Origin: JAAFIP01 sp043778205
Lineage (GTDB): Bacteria > Pseudomonadota > Gammaproteobacteria > Burkholderiales > Burkholderiaceae_C
Length of the DNA stretch: 11,216 bases
Assembly (NCBI GenBank): GCA_043778205.1
Contig: JAYWGO010000166.1
Location: forward strand, 1-11,216
Direction: 5' to 3'
Shown: piece after piece, positions 3,993 to 9,751 of the stretch
Layout: each line of letters starts with the position of its first letter
How positions within the stretch are numbered: the first letter of the stretch is position 1
The notes under the pieces: model-generated
What the model saw: the letters and a program-made list of their open reading frames with translations, nothing else
Databases searched by the model: none
Told to the model about the DNA's origin: nothing
Made by a program: the position numbers and the translations under genes

Positions 3993-4543
3993 GACCAGCT
4001 GGCTGGGGTGCCGTTGCCAAAGCAGTGTGATGCACATACGCCGTTCTTGCTCGCTCTAGCGTGTGCAGCTTGCTGGGCAGCGCCCGGTTCGTCGCCAGCA
4101 TCGAGCGCCATTGCACAAACGCCCGCACCACATGCACACTGATTTCGGTGGCGCGAGGGCTACCCAGCAAGGTGGCCGCCATGATGGCACCGTGCTCGGT
4201 GAAAGCCATCGGCAAATACTTGCTGTAGCGCCCGCGTCCTGGCTTGCCATCTTGGCTGCCCTTGTATGCTGCGTCTAAGCTTGCAATTAGCAACCTTAGA
4301 GATTGCGCCTCTTCGGCATAGAAGCTGAAACATAAAGTCCACTGGAAACCGCGTTAGATTACGCCGCAACTGCTGGTTAAATCGTTTGGTTGTTTCACCG
4401 TAAAAAGCAGCTAAATCGGTATCCAAAATCACCCGTTGGCCGCGGATGAGCTGAATGCGCTGGGCGATGTCGTCAATCGACAGCGGCGCGTGCGATGGGG
4501 TACTGGCTGCGTTGATGGTGGTAGTGGTAGTTGCCTTCGTCGC
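3979..4543 (-). pseudogene. ORF6N-domain protein gene, frameshifted, without start and C-terminus
   Basis: On the minus strand the sequence encodes PLSIDDIAQRIQLIRGQRVI and LDTDLAAFYGETTKRFNQQL, the classical ORF6N domain of phage-related DNA-binding proteins. It continues to FMFQL, where a one-base insertion (CTAT for a codon, 4318-4321) breaks the frame. The other frame resumes AEEAQSLRLLIASLDAAYKG, then YLPMAFTEHGAIMAATLL and VVRAFVQWRSMLATNRALPS, and ends at TAG (3979-3981) after an unrelated tail. The family's C-terminal helical part is missing from about 4073. At the 5' end the frame reads ATKATTTTTINAASTPSHAP back to about 4543, where TGT stands in place of a start codon. Two or three separate lesions make this a clear pseudogene. 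It overlaps the antitoxin remnant by 14 bases on the opposite strand. Confidence 0.75.
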
Positions 4544-4568
4544 ACAGCGTATTCATCTGTCTACGTCT

Positions 4569-4610
4569 GGTGGTATCGGGTAATTCAATTTGCACTGTGG
4601 TAATAGCTTT
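4569..4610 (-). pseudogene. Possible N-terminal scrap of an antitoxin-like gene
   Basis: The minus strand reads KAITTVQIELPDTT here. It resembles the start of small antitoxins that begin with a (T)TVQIELPD strand. There is no ATG (TAA lies four codons upstream) and the similarity ends after 14 codons. It lies just upstream of the start-less ORF6N pseudogene, so a deletion may have joined the two. The segment is very short, so chance is a real possibility. Nothing else is seen in 4611-4689. Confidence 0.25.
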
Positions 4611-4689
4611 GCCCTGCCCTTAAAAAGTACGCCAAGTTTGCGATTGACTGTGTGGCTTTACCTAATTGAATACGACATTAATGTCTACC

Positions 4690-5442
4690 TCAATCCCGCC
4701 CAAACGCCTTCGACGGTGTGCCAATACAAGCCACGGGGCAGGGGTCGTCGCCTACCAAGCCTACTACGGGTTGGCCGCCGTAGCCTTCGCGGGCGCGCCA
4801 GCCGGGATCTTTGGTGAAGAGGTTTTGCCACATGCTGCCTACGTTAAATTGCGGTAGGGGTTTGCCGGGGTTTTGGGTTTCAAATTCTGCGCGGATCTCT
4901 GCGCCGGTTTTGTACCAAGCTACTTTGTTAAAGTAGCGTTTAAGGGTTTGGCCGCGCCAGCCTGCGTCTTTGGCCTGCGCCCACACTTCGTCGCCGTGTT
5001 GGATGTTCCATGCGGGGTTTAAGTCCCAGGCGGTGCGGCCTAGCACGTCGCCAAAGATGTACAGTTTGCCGCCTACCACGCGCCATTCGGTAGGGTCTGA
5101 GCCCAGTTTGAGTGCGTAGGCTGCGCCGCTGGCGCAAAAGCCGCCGTACTGCGGCTCAAATTTGTCGGGGGCGGCATCAAAGGCGGCTTTGTTGGCGGCG
5201 TTTAAAAAGTAGTAGGTGCGGCCTGTTAGCGTGGTTTGAAACACCGGGTTGCCGCGCATGCTTTGCTGCTGGGTAAAGTAGGCTACGGGGTCGTGGCCTA
5301 GCAGCATCACGTCTTGGCCGGTGATGTTTTTCATGGTGGCATAGGGTGTGCCGCAGGCGGCTAGCAGGGCTACAGCGCAGATTAAGCTGCACTTTAAACC
5401 GCACATTATGGCGCACTTGAATACAGTTTGCAGATGGTTCAT
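4690..5442 (-). CDS. YHS-domain lipoprotein
   Basis: A 250-residue protein counted from ATG 5440-5442; a TTG three codons earlier and an ATG at 5406 are alternatives. The N-terminus is a lipoprotein signal: hydrophobic stretch LKCSLICAVALLAAC with a lipobox cysteine at C30, so it should be membrane-anchored. Residues about 42-106 form the YHS domain (GHDPVAYF, FQTTLTGRTYYFLNAANK, FDAAPDKFEPQYGGFCASGA), a small fold often linked to metal handling. An extended C-terminal part (YIFGDVLGRTAWD to WYKTGAEIRAEFETQNPGKP) is typical of periplasmic YHS proteins of this length. It lies 47 bp downstream of the 2OG dioxygenase-like gene on the same strand, so the two are probably co-transcribed. Substrate and function are unknown; a role with metal or heme cofactors is speculation. 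Confidence 0.8.
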   Translation of the reverse strand: MNHLQTVFKCAIMCGLKCSLICAVALLAACGTPYATMKNITGQDVMLLGHDPVAYFTQQQSMRGNPVFQTTLTGRTYYFLNAANKAAFDAAPDKFEPQYGGFCASGAAYALKLGSDPTEWRVVGGKLYIFGDVLGRTAWDLNPAWNIQHGDEVWAQAKDAGWRGQTLKRYFNKVAWYKTGAEIRAEFETQNPGKPLPQFNVGSMWQNLFTKDPGWRAREGYGGQPVVGLVGDDPCPVACIGTPSKAFGRD

Positions 5443-5489
5443 GGCAGGCAATTTAGCGGGCTATAGGATGGTGTCTTTACACTGCGCTG

Positions 5490-6305
5490 TCATGCCGCGT
5501 CTTGAAAGCTTTTGGCACGCAAAGTTAGCACCAGGGTGTCGCGGTGGGCGCCGTCTGCGGTGGGCTGGATGGGGGTGGTTTCGTGCACTACGCGGGCATC
5601 GTCTAGCAGCAGCACGCTCCATGGCTCGGTCAGGGTAAAGCGCTGGCCGCGCGGGCCATCGGTCTCAAAAACGCGGGTTTCGCCGCCTTTAACACCCTGG
5701 CGCGCTACCAAAAATACGGCCACCAAATCTACCCCGTCGCGGTGCGCGCCCTCGGGTGTGGGGCGGCCTATGCCGCCTTCGGTGTCGATGCGAAACTGGT
5801 GCGCTTCGGCATACCAGGGCTGGGGGCTGCGCAGTTGGTTGGCCAGCAGAGCCATCCAGCGCAGCAAGGCGTGCCATGCGTCGGTATGGGTGGTGGCGGC
5901 CACGGGCTCAAACCAGCGCTGCATGCCGCCGTGCAGCGCGTTGTACTCTAGCGGCTGCCAGTGGGCACGGTGGGGGGTGGCTTGTACATGGAGTGCGCTT
6001 TGCACTTGAAGTGCACTTTGCGCTTTGAGCGTGCCTTGCAACGGGGGTGCGCTTTGCATTGGGGCGGCACCAATAACGTAGCTGGCGTGGCGGCGTTTGC
6101 GGTATTTGCCGCCGTCTTTAAGGTACGCATCGGGCGCTAGCAGGTCCCAGCTGCTGCCCAGTGCGGCCAAATCGGGCAGTGTGCACTGCGCTAGCTGCGC
6201 TACATCGGCTGCGGGTAGCAGCGCAAAACCTTGTTGGCGCAGCGCAGGCAGCAAGGTGGCGGGGTGGGTATAGGGCGGCACAAAGCCGTGGTGGTGTTCA
6301 GACAT
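5490..6305 (-). CDS. 2OG-Fe(II) dioxygenase family protein with an internal peptide repeat
   Basis: A 271-residue protein of the family described as 2OG-Fe dioxygenase (PF10014-type), which uses Fe(II) and 2-oxoglutarate to hydroxylate a substrate, often a free amino acid. The iron ligands are visible as H188-R-D190 in EGAHRDGVD and H241 in RVVHETTP; R255 in HRDTLVLTLR probably binds 2-oxoglutarate. Family landmarks KYRKRRHASY, YNALHGGMQRWFEP and FRIDTEGGIGRPTPEGAHRD are all present. Residues 83-112 are five consecutive six-residue units (MQSAPP, LQGTLK, AQSALQ, VQSALH, VQATPH) inserted between the KRRHASY segment and HWQPLEYN. The frame stays open, so the enzyme may still fold with a longer loop. 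The start is the first ATG; no clear ribosome binding site is seen. The YHS lipoprotein follows 47 bp downstream. The substrate is not identifiable. Confidence 0.82.
   Translation of the reverse strand: MSEHHHGFVPPYTHPATLLPALRQQGFALLPAADVAQLAQCTLPDLAALGSSWDLLAPDAYLKDGGKYRKRRHASYVIGAAPMQSAPPLQGTLKAQSALQVQSALHVQATPHRAHWQPLEYNALHGGMQRWFEPVAATTHTDAWHALLRWMALLANQLRSPQPWYAEAHQFRIDTEGGIGRPTPEGAHRDGVDLVAVFLVARQGVKGGETRVFETDGPRGQRFTLTEPWSVLLLDDARVVHETTPIQPTADGAHRDTLVLTLRAKSFQDAA
5970..6059 (-). repeat. 18-bp minisatellite inside the dioxygenase gene
   Basis: Five consecutive 18-bp units on the minus strand encode MQSAPP-LQGTLK-AQSALQ-VQSALH-VQATPH. CAA is the second codon in all five, and units 1, 3 and 4 share CAAAGYGCAC. 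The unit length is a multiple of three, so copy-number changes would preserve the frame. Confidence 0.75.
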
Positions 6306-6345
6306 TGGGCAAATTTAAATTGTAAGCATCAATATTATGAATTAT

Positions 6346-6394
6346 AGGCCTCTGGCCCAAGGAAATGCTGCACAAGCAGCTATTAAAATAGTAG
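6346..6394 (-). repeat. Dispersed ~55-bp intergenic repeat, copy 5
   Basis: On the minus strand it reads CTACTATTTTAATAGCTGCT, then TGTGCAGCATTTCCTTGGGC, then CAGAGGCCT. It is the copy most like the intergenic repeat I recall from Comamonadaceae (AATAGCTGCT...GCTAGAGGCC). It lies between the dioxygenase-like gene and the 3' end of the LysR gene. Confidence 0.55.
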
Positions 6395-6420
6395 TGATTG
6401 AAAATAATGTACAGCTTAGC

Positions 6421-6458
6421 GCGGCAGGCCGCACTAGGCTGATTAAGGCCTTAATCAG
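6421..6458. terminator. Two adjacent palindromes at the 3' end of the LysR gene
   Basis: A perfect 20-bp palindrome (6439-6458; each arm CTGATTAAGG) covers the LysR stop codon. It is followed at 6421-6432 by GCGGC-AG-GCCGC, a G+C-rich inverted repeat. Together they could stop minus-strand transcription, but no T-run follows on that strand. Treat the terminator role as tentative. Confidence 0.35.
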
Positions 6459-7408
6459 ACCTTTACGGGGCTTGCAAACTGCGACACATCGGTGCTTAAG
6501 TCGGCATGGCCGCCAAAATGCTCTATGCAAAAGTCTACAAAGGCGCGCACCCTGGCGGGCAGTTGCTTACGGCTGGGGTAGTGGATAAACAATTGCCAGC
6601 CCTCTGGTGCATGCTGTGCCAGGCAGGTTTTAAGCTGGCCTTGCCGCAAGGCCGCCAACGCCAGCGGCTGCGGCAGCTGGGCAATGCCCAAGCCGTCCAC
6701 ACAGGCCTGCAACAGGGCACGAAAATCGTTGCAAACAAAACGGCCAGGGTGCTGCAGCATTTGCATGCTGCGTGCACCGTCTTTGCGGGTTTGCACAAAA
6801 AACGGTGTGGCCTGCTCCTTGCCCGTTATTTGCAGCTGCAACAGCGCATGTGCAGCTAAATCGTCCAGCTTGGCGGGTGTGCCTTGGGCCGCCAGGTAAG
6901 CAGGCGAGGCACACAAAAGCAGGCGCATGGGGCCCAGGGGGCGGGCCACAAAAGCGGCGTCATTCAGCACCCCCACCCTAATGCCCACGTCAAAGCGCTT
7001 GGGAATCAAAGAGGTGGAGTCTTCGCTCAGCTCAAGCTCTAGCGCAATGTCGGGGTAGCGGGCGTAAAAAGCGGGTAACAAGGGAATCAAATACAAAAAA
7101 GCCACGGGCGATACCAGTGTGGCGCGCAGCTTACCGCTGGGGTGCTGCGCATCGCTGGCAATGTCTTTGCAGGCAGCATCTAGCTGGGCCAGCGGCCCTT
7201 GGCACTGCTCTAAAAAAGCCTGTCCTTCGGGGGTAAGCTGCAGCGCCCGGGTGCTGCGCGCAAACAAGCGCACGCCCAAGCTTTTTTCTAGCCGGCTGAT
7301 GTTTTGGCTAACCGCCACGGGGGAAATGTCCAGCTCGCGGGCGGCAGCCGCAAAGCTGCCCAGCTCGGCCGTTCGGGTGAAGTTAAGGATTCCGCGCAGG
7401 GTTTGCAT
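6455..7408 (-). CDS. LysR-family transcriptional regulator
   Basis: A 317-residue protein with the standard LysR layout. The N-terminal winged helix-turn-helix reads FTRTAELGSFAAAARELDIS, PVAVSQNISRLEKSLGVRLF and RSTRALQLTPEGQAFLEQC (residues 10-70). A linker helix and a periplasmic-binding-protein-like effector domain follow from about residue 93 (RATLVSPVAFLYLIPLLPAF) to FIHYPSRKQLPARVRAFVDF near 290. LysR regulators usually control the divergently transcribed neighbour, here the YciI-like gene, whose start lies 134 bp away, and their own gene. The subgroup resembles regulators of small oxidoreductase or stress genes, but the effector is unknown. ATG 7406-7408 gives the usual MQTLRGILNF opening of this subfamily. 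Confidence 0.92.
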   Translation of the reverse strand: MQTLRGILNFTRTAELGSFAAAARELDISPVAVSQNISRLEKSLGVRLFARSTRALQLTPEGQAFLEQCQGPLAQLDAACKDIASDAQHPSGKLRATLVSPVAFLYLIPLLPAFYARYPDIALELELSEDSTSLIPKRFDVGIRVGVLNDAAFVARPLGPMRLLLCASPAYLAAQGTPAKLDDLAAHALLQLQITGKEQATPFFVQTRKDGARSMQMLQHPGRFVCNDFRALLQACVDGLGIAQLPQPLALAALRQGQLKTCLAQHAPEGWQLFIHYPSRKQLPARVRAFVDFCIEHFGGHADLSTDVSQFASPVKV

Positions 7409-7423
7409 AGCGGTATGGTAGGC

Positions 7424-7446
7424 GCAAAGTCTTTTGATTGCAAAGT
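7424..7446. promoter_or_regulatory. Direct repeats in the LysR/YciI divergent region
   Basis: GCAAAGT occurs at 7424-7430 and again at 7440-7446, 16 bp apart, in the 134-bp gap between the two divergent genes. LysR regulators bind such gaps, so this is a candidate site, but no clean T-N11-A palindrome is visible and no promoter hexamers stand out. Confidence 0.25.
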
Positions 7447-7503
7447 TTTTATGTGTAATCTATGAAGTATTTAGGCAATTGCGCAGCAGGGCTGCTGTGC
7501 ATA

Positions 7504-7523
7504 AAGTGGGGCTTCCTCCACTT
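7504..7523 (+). promoter_or_regulatory. Leader hairpin before the YciI-like gene
   Basis: AAGTGGGG (7504-7511) pairs with CTCCACTT across the tetraloop CTTC, giving an 8-bp stem with one G-T pair. It ends 8 bp before the ribosome binding site AAAGGA (7532-7537), which lies 5 nt ahead of the ATG. It is followed by AACCACC rather than a T-run, so it is not a standard terminator; it may affect mRNA stability or translation. Confidence 0.4.
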
Positions 7524-7542
7524 AACCACCCAAAGGAACCCC

Positions 7543-7896
7543 ATGAAATACCTGCTGCTTTGCCAGTTTCAACCCGCCGCCTTTGCCAACATGCCCGCCG
7601 AGGCAGGTGCCAGCATCATGCAAGAGATGATGGAGTACAACCACCAGCTCATCCAAGCAGGCGTGTTGCTGGCCGCTGGGCAGCTAGCCCCACCCGAGAC
7701 AGCGCAGCGTGTATTTGCTGTAGACGGCCGCATCAGAACCCAAGAAGGCTTGGCCCTGGCGGGCGACACCCAAATTGGCGGCTACTACCTGATAGACGTG
7801 CCCGGCGAACCCGAGGCCACTGGCTGGGCTGCCAAGTGCCCCGCAGCCAAGATGGGCGCACTGGAAGTGCGCCATGTGGTCTATTCGCCTATGTAG
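7543..7896 (+). CDS. YciI-family (YCII/DGPF-domain) protein
   Basis: A 117-residue protein with the features of the YciI-like superfamily: N-terminal strand MKYLLLCQF, helix MQEMMEYNHQLIQAGVLLAA, the G-x-L turn GQLAPPETAQ, strands with VDGRI...DTQIGGYYLIDV, and the C-terminal EVRHVVYSPM. In many homologues of the DGPF type the same positions carry EVRPV. These small dimeric ferredoxin-like proteins often belong to ECF sigma-factor regulons, but no sigma factor is present here. The neighbour on the other side is a divergent LysR regulator that may control it. The ATG has a good ribosome binding site. The biochemical activity is unknown. Confidence 0.82.
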   Translation: MKYLLLCQFQPAAFANMPAEAGASIMQEMMEYNHQLIQAGVLLAAGQLAPPETAQRVFAVDGRIRTQEGLALAGDTQIGGYYLIDVPGEPEATGWAAKCPAAKMGALEVRHVVYSPM

Positions 7897-7904
7897 TTTG
7901 TCCC

Positions 7905-8060
7905 TTTACAGCGGGGCTCTTAACTTGGCTGGGGTGCTTCGCCGCTAACTTGCTCTTGGGTGTGGCGTGGGAAAAGCGCTCTTGGACACGATGTGCCGTC
8001 GATGCCGGTTATTATTTGCCGTTGTTATTGCCTGTCGCATTCACCACCATGTACGTGTGA
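7905..8060 (+). pseudogene. Possible 3' remnant of a small membrane protein gene (DUF1761-like)
   Basis: Starting 8 bp after the YciI-like stop, another frame reads FTAGLLTWLGCFAANLLLGV, then AWEKRSWTRCAVDAGYYLPL and LLPVAFTTMYV, ending at TGA (8058-8060). Two hydrophobic segments separated by WEKRSW and followed by DAGYYL look like the end of DUF1761-type membrane proteins (GLL.WLGF...INAGY). No matching upstream part exists; the same frame upstream runs out of phase through the YciI-like gene. The likely explanation is a deletion remnant. A short independent gene lacks a credible start codon. Confidence 0.35.
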
Positions 8061-8092
8061 TGAACAACCCACCCATTTAAAACCCGCTCGCC

Positions 8093-8482
8093 ATGGCTAC
8101 CCTCTATTTCGCGCTGCTGTTTGCGGGCCTGTGCGCCCTGCTCCAATGTGCTCTTACCGCGCTGGTGGTTGTGCGGCGCATGCAAACCGGCGTGAACCTG
8201 ATGGATGGCGGCGACGCACAGCTGCTACAGCGCATTCGTGCACATGGTAATTTTGCCGAAACCGTGCCCATGGCCTTGCTGCTGATGGCGCTGCTAGAAC
8301 TTAAAGGCTTGCCGCCAGTTTGGCTGGTATGTTTAGGCTTGGCACTGGTGACGGGCCGCGTGCTGCACGTTGGCGGCATGCTGGTTAGCGGCTTAAGGTG
8401 GTGCAGGATGGCCGGTATGGCGCTGACACTGGCGGTGATCAGCTTTGAGGGGGCGTTGTGTATTTGGGTTTTTCTGCGCTAG
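8093..8482 (+). CDS. MAPEG-family integral membrane protein
   Basis: A 129-residue protein of the MAPEG family (membrane-associated proteins in eicosanoid and glutathione metabolism). The signature RIRAHGNFAETVPMALLLMA (residues 47-66) contains the conserved R-x-x-A-H-x-N-x-x-E pattern. Four hydrophobic segments are readable at about 5-27, 57-70, 75-90 and 107-127, with GRVLHVGG between the third and fourth. Bacterial members are poorly characterised; glutathione-dependent chemistry is known for eukaryotic relatives. The ATG is chosen because the family starts this close to the first helix; the ribosome binding site is weak. It lies 197 bp after the YciI-like gene on the same strand and might share its transcript. 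Confidence 0.9.
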   Translation: MATLYFALLFAGLCALLQCALTALVVVRRMQTGVNLMDGGDAQLLQRIRAHGNFAETVPMALLLMALLELKGLPPVWLVCLGLALVTGRVLHVGGMLVSGLRWCRMAGMALTLAVISFEGALCIWVFLR

Positions 8483-8491
8483 GAAGACATC

Positions 8492-8510
8492 TGCTGCCAA
8501 GCAGGCAGCA
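8492..8510 (+). terminator. Weak terminator-like hairpin after the MAPEG gene
   Basis: TGCTGCC (8492-8498) and GGCAGCA (8504-8510) form a perfect 7-bp stem with a 5-nt loop, 10 bp past the stop codon. The next bases are TTGCCACG, so the usual T-run is missing. Confidence 0.35.
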
Positions 8511-8636
8511 TTGCCACGTGCACATGTTTCCTTAAAGGGTATTGTGCAGAGCGCACGGTATTTTTTTAGCAATCGCTTATCCTTTCTTTGCTTGTGTTTA
8601 TCAACCCAAGCTTTTTAATCTCTTTAGGTAATTTGT

Positions 8637-9098
8637 ATGGCTAAATTTCGTAAACTTTTGATTATTTGTGCTGCCACTGGCACCTTGGCCCTAGGGGCCT
8701 GTACTTCAGCACCTGTGGCGCAAACCGCTGCTGCGTCCAGCGCAGTGGCCATGTCGTCGCGATTGTCTGGCGCTAACGAGGTACCGGCTAGTACCAGCGC
8801 AGGCTCGGGCACCCTTGAGGCCAGCTTTGACAAGCAAACCAGCATGCTCACCTGGACAGTAACCTATTCGGGCTTGACTGGCCCGGTAAAAGCAGGGCAT
8901 TTTCATGGCCCAGCTCTGGCAGGTGCCAACTCTGGTGTAGCACTGGGTTTTACAGGCAGCATGGACAGTCCCATCAAAGGCTCGGCTACGTTAACCGCTG
9001 CGCAGGCTGCTGATGTGATGGCAGGCAAGTGGTATGTTAATTTGCATACCGCTGCTTTCGCCGGGGGCGAAATTCGCGGTCAACTGGCTGCCAAATAA
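8637..9098 (+). CDS. CHRD-domain lipoprotein
   Basis: A 153-residue exported protein. The N-terminus MAKFRKLLIICAATGTLALG with C22 forms a lipobox (ALGAC), so it should be a membrane-anchored lipoprotein. After a Ser/Ala linker a CHRD domain fills the rest: SSRLSGANEVPASTSAGSGT, then LTWTVTYSGLTGPVKAGHFH, then WYVNLHTAAFAGGEIRGQL. The HFHG...NLHT..F.GGEIRGQ pattern is the CHRD hallmark. The domain was named from chordin and its bacterial role is unknown. Upstream only a weak AGG precedes the ATG, and the 150-bp gap before it contains an A+T-rich stretch that may hold the promoter. It converges with msrA, leaving 19 bp between the stop codons. Confidence 0.9.
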   Translation: MAKFRKLLIICAATGTLALGACTSAPVAQTAAASSAVAMSSRLSGANEVPASTSAGSGTLEASFDKQTSMLTWTVTYSGLTGPVKAGHFHGPALAGANSGVALGFTGSMDSPIKGSATLTAAQAADVMAGKWYVNLHTAAFAGGEIRGQLAAK

Positions 9099-9105
9099 AG
9101 ACCGT

Positions 9106-9133
9106 GGTTGGCAAAGCCTACGCTTTCGCCAAC
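9106..9133. terminator. Hairpin between convergent CHRD and msrA genes
   Basis: GGTTGGCAAAG pairs with CTTTCGCCAACC with a one-base bulge across a short loop, straddling the msrA stop codon. It is placed where a shared terminator for both convergent genes would be expected, but no T-run is seen. Confidence 0.4.
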
Positions 9134-9672
9134 CGCGCAAACGTCTTGCGAAACTTGGCCACCTTGGGTGCCGCCACGGCCATGCAATAGCCTTGCGTGG
9201 GGTTGCGGGCAAAGTAGTCTTGGTGGTAGTCCTCGGCGGCGCTGTAGTTGGCCAGGGGCAGCACCTCGGTAACGATGGCACTGCTGTAGTGTTTGCTGGC
9301 AGTCAGCTCGGCAATGATCTCGTCAGCAACTAACTTTTGCTCTGGGCTGGCAAAATAAATACCGCTGCGGTACTGGGTGCCTTGGTCGTTGCCTTGGCGG
9401 TTTAAGGTGGTGGGGTCATGAATGACAAAGAAAATCTCCAGCACTTCGCGGGTAGAAATTACCGCTGGGTCATACACCAGCTTGACCACCTCGTTGTGCC
9501 CCGTGCGGCCGCTGCACACTTGCTCGTAGGTGGGGTTAATGGCTTCGCCGTTACTGTAGCCGGACTCGACATCAAGCACACCGCGCACGGCCACGTAGAC
9601 GGACTCGGTACACCAAAAGCAGCCGCCGCCCAGGGTAATGGTTTGGGCACTCGAAGGGAAATTAGTTGACAC
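9118..9672 (-). CDS. msrA: Peptide-methionine (S)-S-oxide reductase MsrA
   Basis: A 184-residue enzyme that reduces methionine-S-sulfoxide in damaged proteins and free methionine sulfoxide, using thioredoxin. The catalytic motif GCFWC is present, with the nucleophile C18 and C21; the likely resolving cysteine is C163 in GYCMAV. Other conserved blocks are NPTYEQVCSGRTGHNEVVKL, HDPTTLNRQGNDQGTQYRSG and AAEDYHQDYFARNP. The length is typical for a stand-alone cytoplasmic MsrA without an MsrB domain. The start is GTG (9670-9672), preceded by GGAG nine bases upstream on the minus strand, which makes it the best choice. It is divergent from gcdH with 79 bp between starts. Confidence 0.95.
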   Translation of the reverse strand: MSTNFPSSAQTITLGGGCFWCTESVYVAVRGVLDVESGYSNGEAINPTYEQVCSGRTGHNEVVKLVYDPAVISTREVLEIFFVIHDPTTLNRQGNDQGTQYRSGIYFASPEQKLVADEIIAELTASKHYSSAIVTEVLPLANYSAAEDYHQDYFARNPTQGYCMAVAAPKVAKFRKTFARLAKA

Positions 9673-9719
9673 TTAAAGTATCTCCATAAAAGTCGTTAAA
9701 CTGCTGTCATAGTACAGCG

Positions 9720-9725
9720 TATAAG
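9720..9725 (+). promoter_or_regulatory. Candidate -10 box for gcdH
   Basis: TATAAG is 5 of 6 to the sigma-70 consensus, 26 nt before the gcdH ATG. A poor -35 match (TTAAAC) lies 18 bp upstream. Just before it, GCTGT (9703-9707) and ACAGC (9714-9718) form an inverted repeat that could be a regulator site. AAGGA at 9741-9745 is a good ribosome binding site for the ATG at 9752. Confidence 0.3.
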
Positions 9726-9751
9726 CACTGCACACCACCCAAGGATTGTCT

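Noticed and set aside
5512..6009. 165-codon plus-strand open frame inside the dioxygenase gene
   Set aside because: Antisense shadow of a gene with clear H-x-D...H motifs; G+C-rich coding sequence often leaves the opposite strand open.
7434..7904. Long open frame overlapping the YciI-like gene
   Set aside because: Low-complexity Arg/His/Pro-rich translation typical of a wrong frame; only the part after 7905 looks like real protein.
9034..9333. Plus-strand frame across the CHRD end and msrA
   Set aside because: Runs out of frame through CHRD and antisense to MsrA, both of which are clearly supported.
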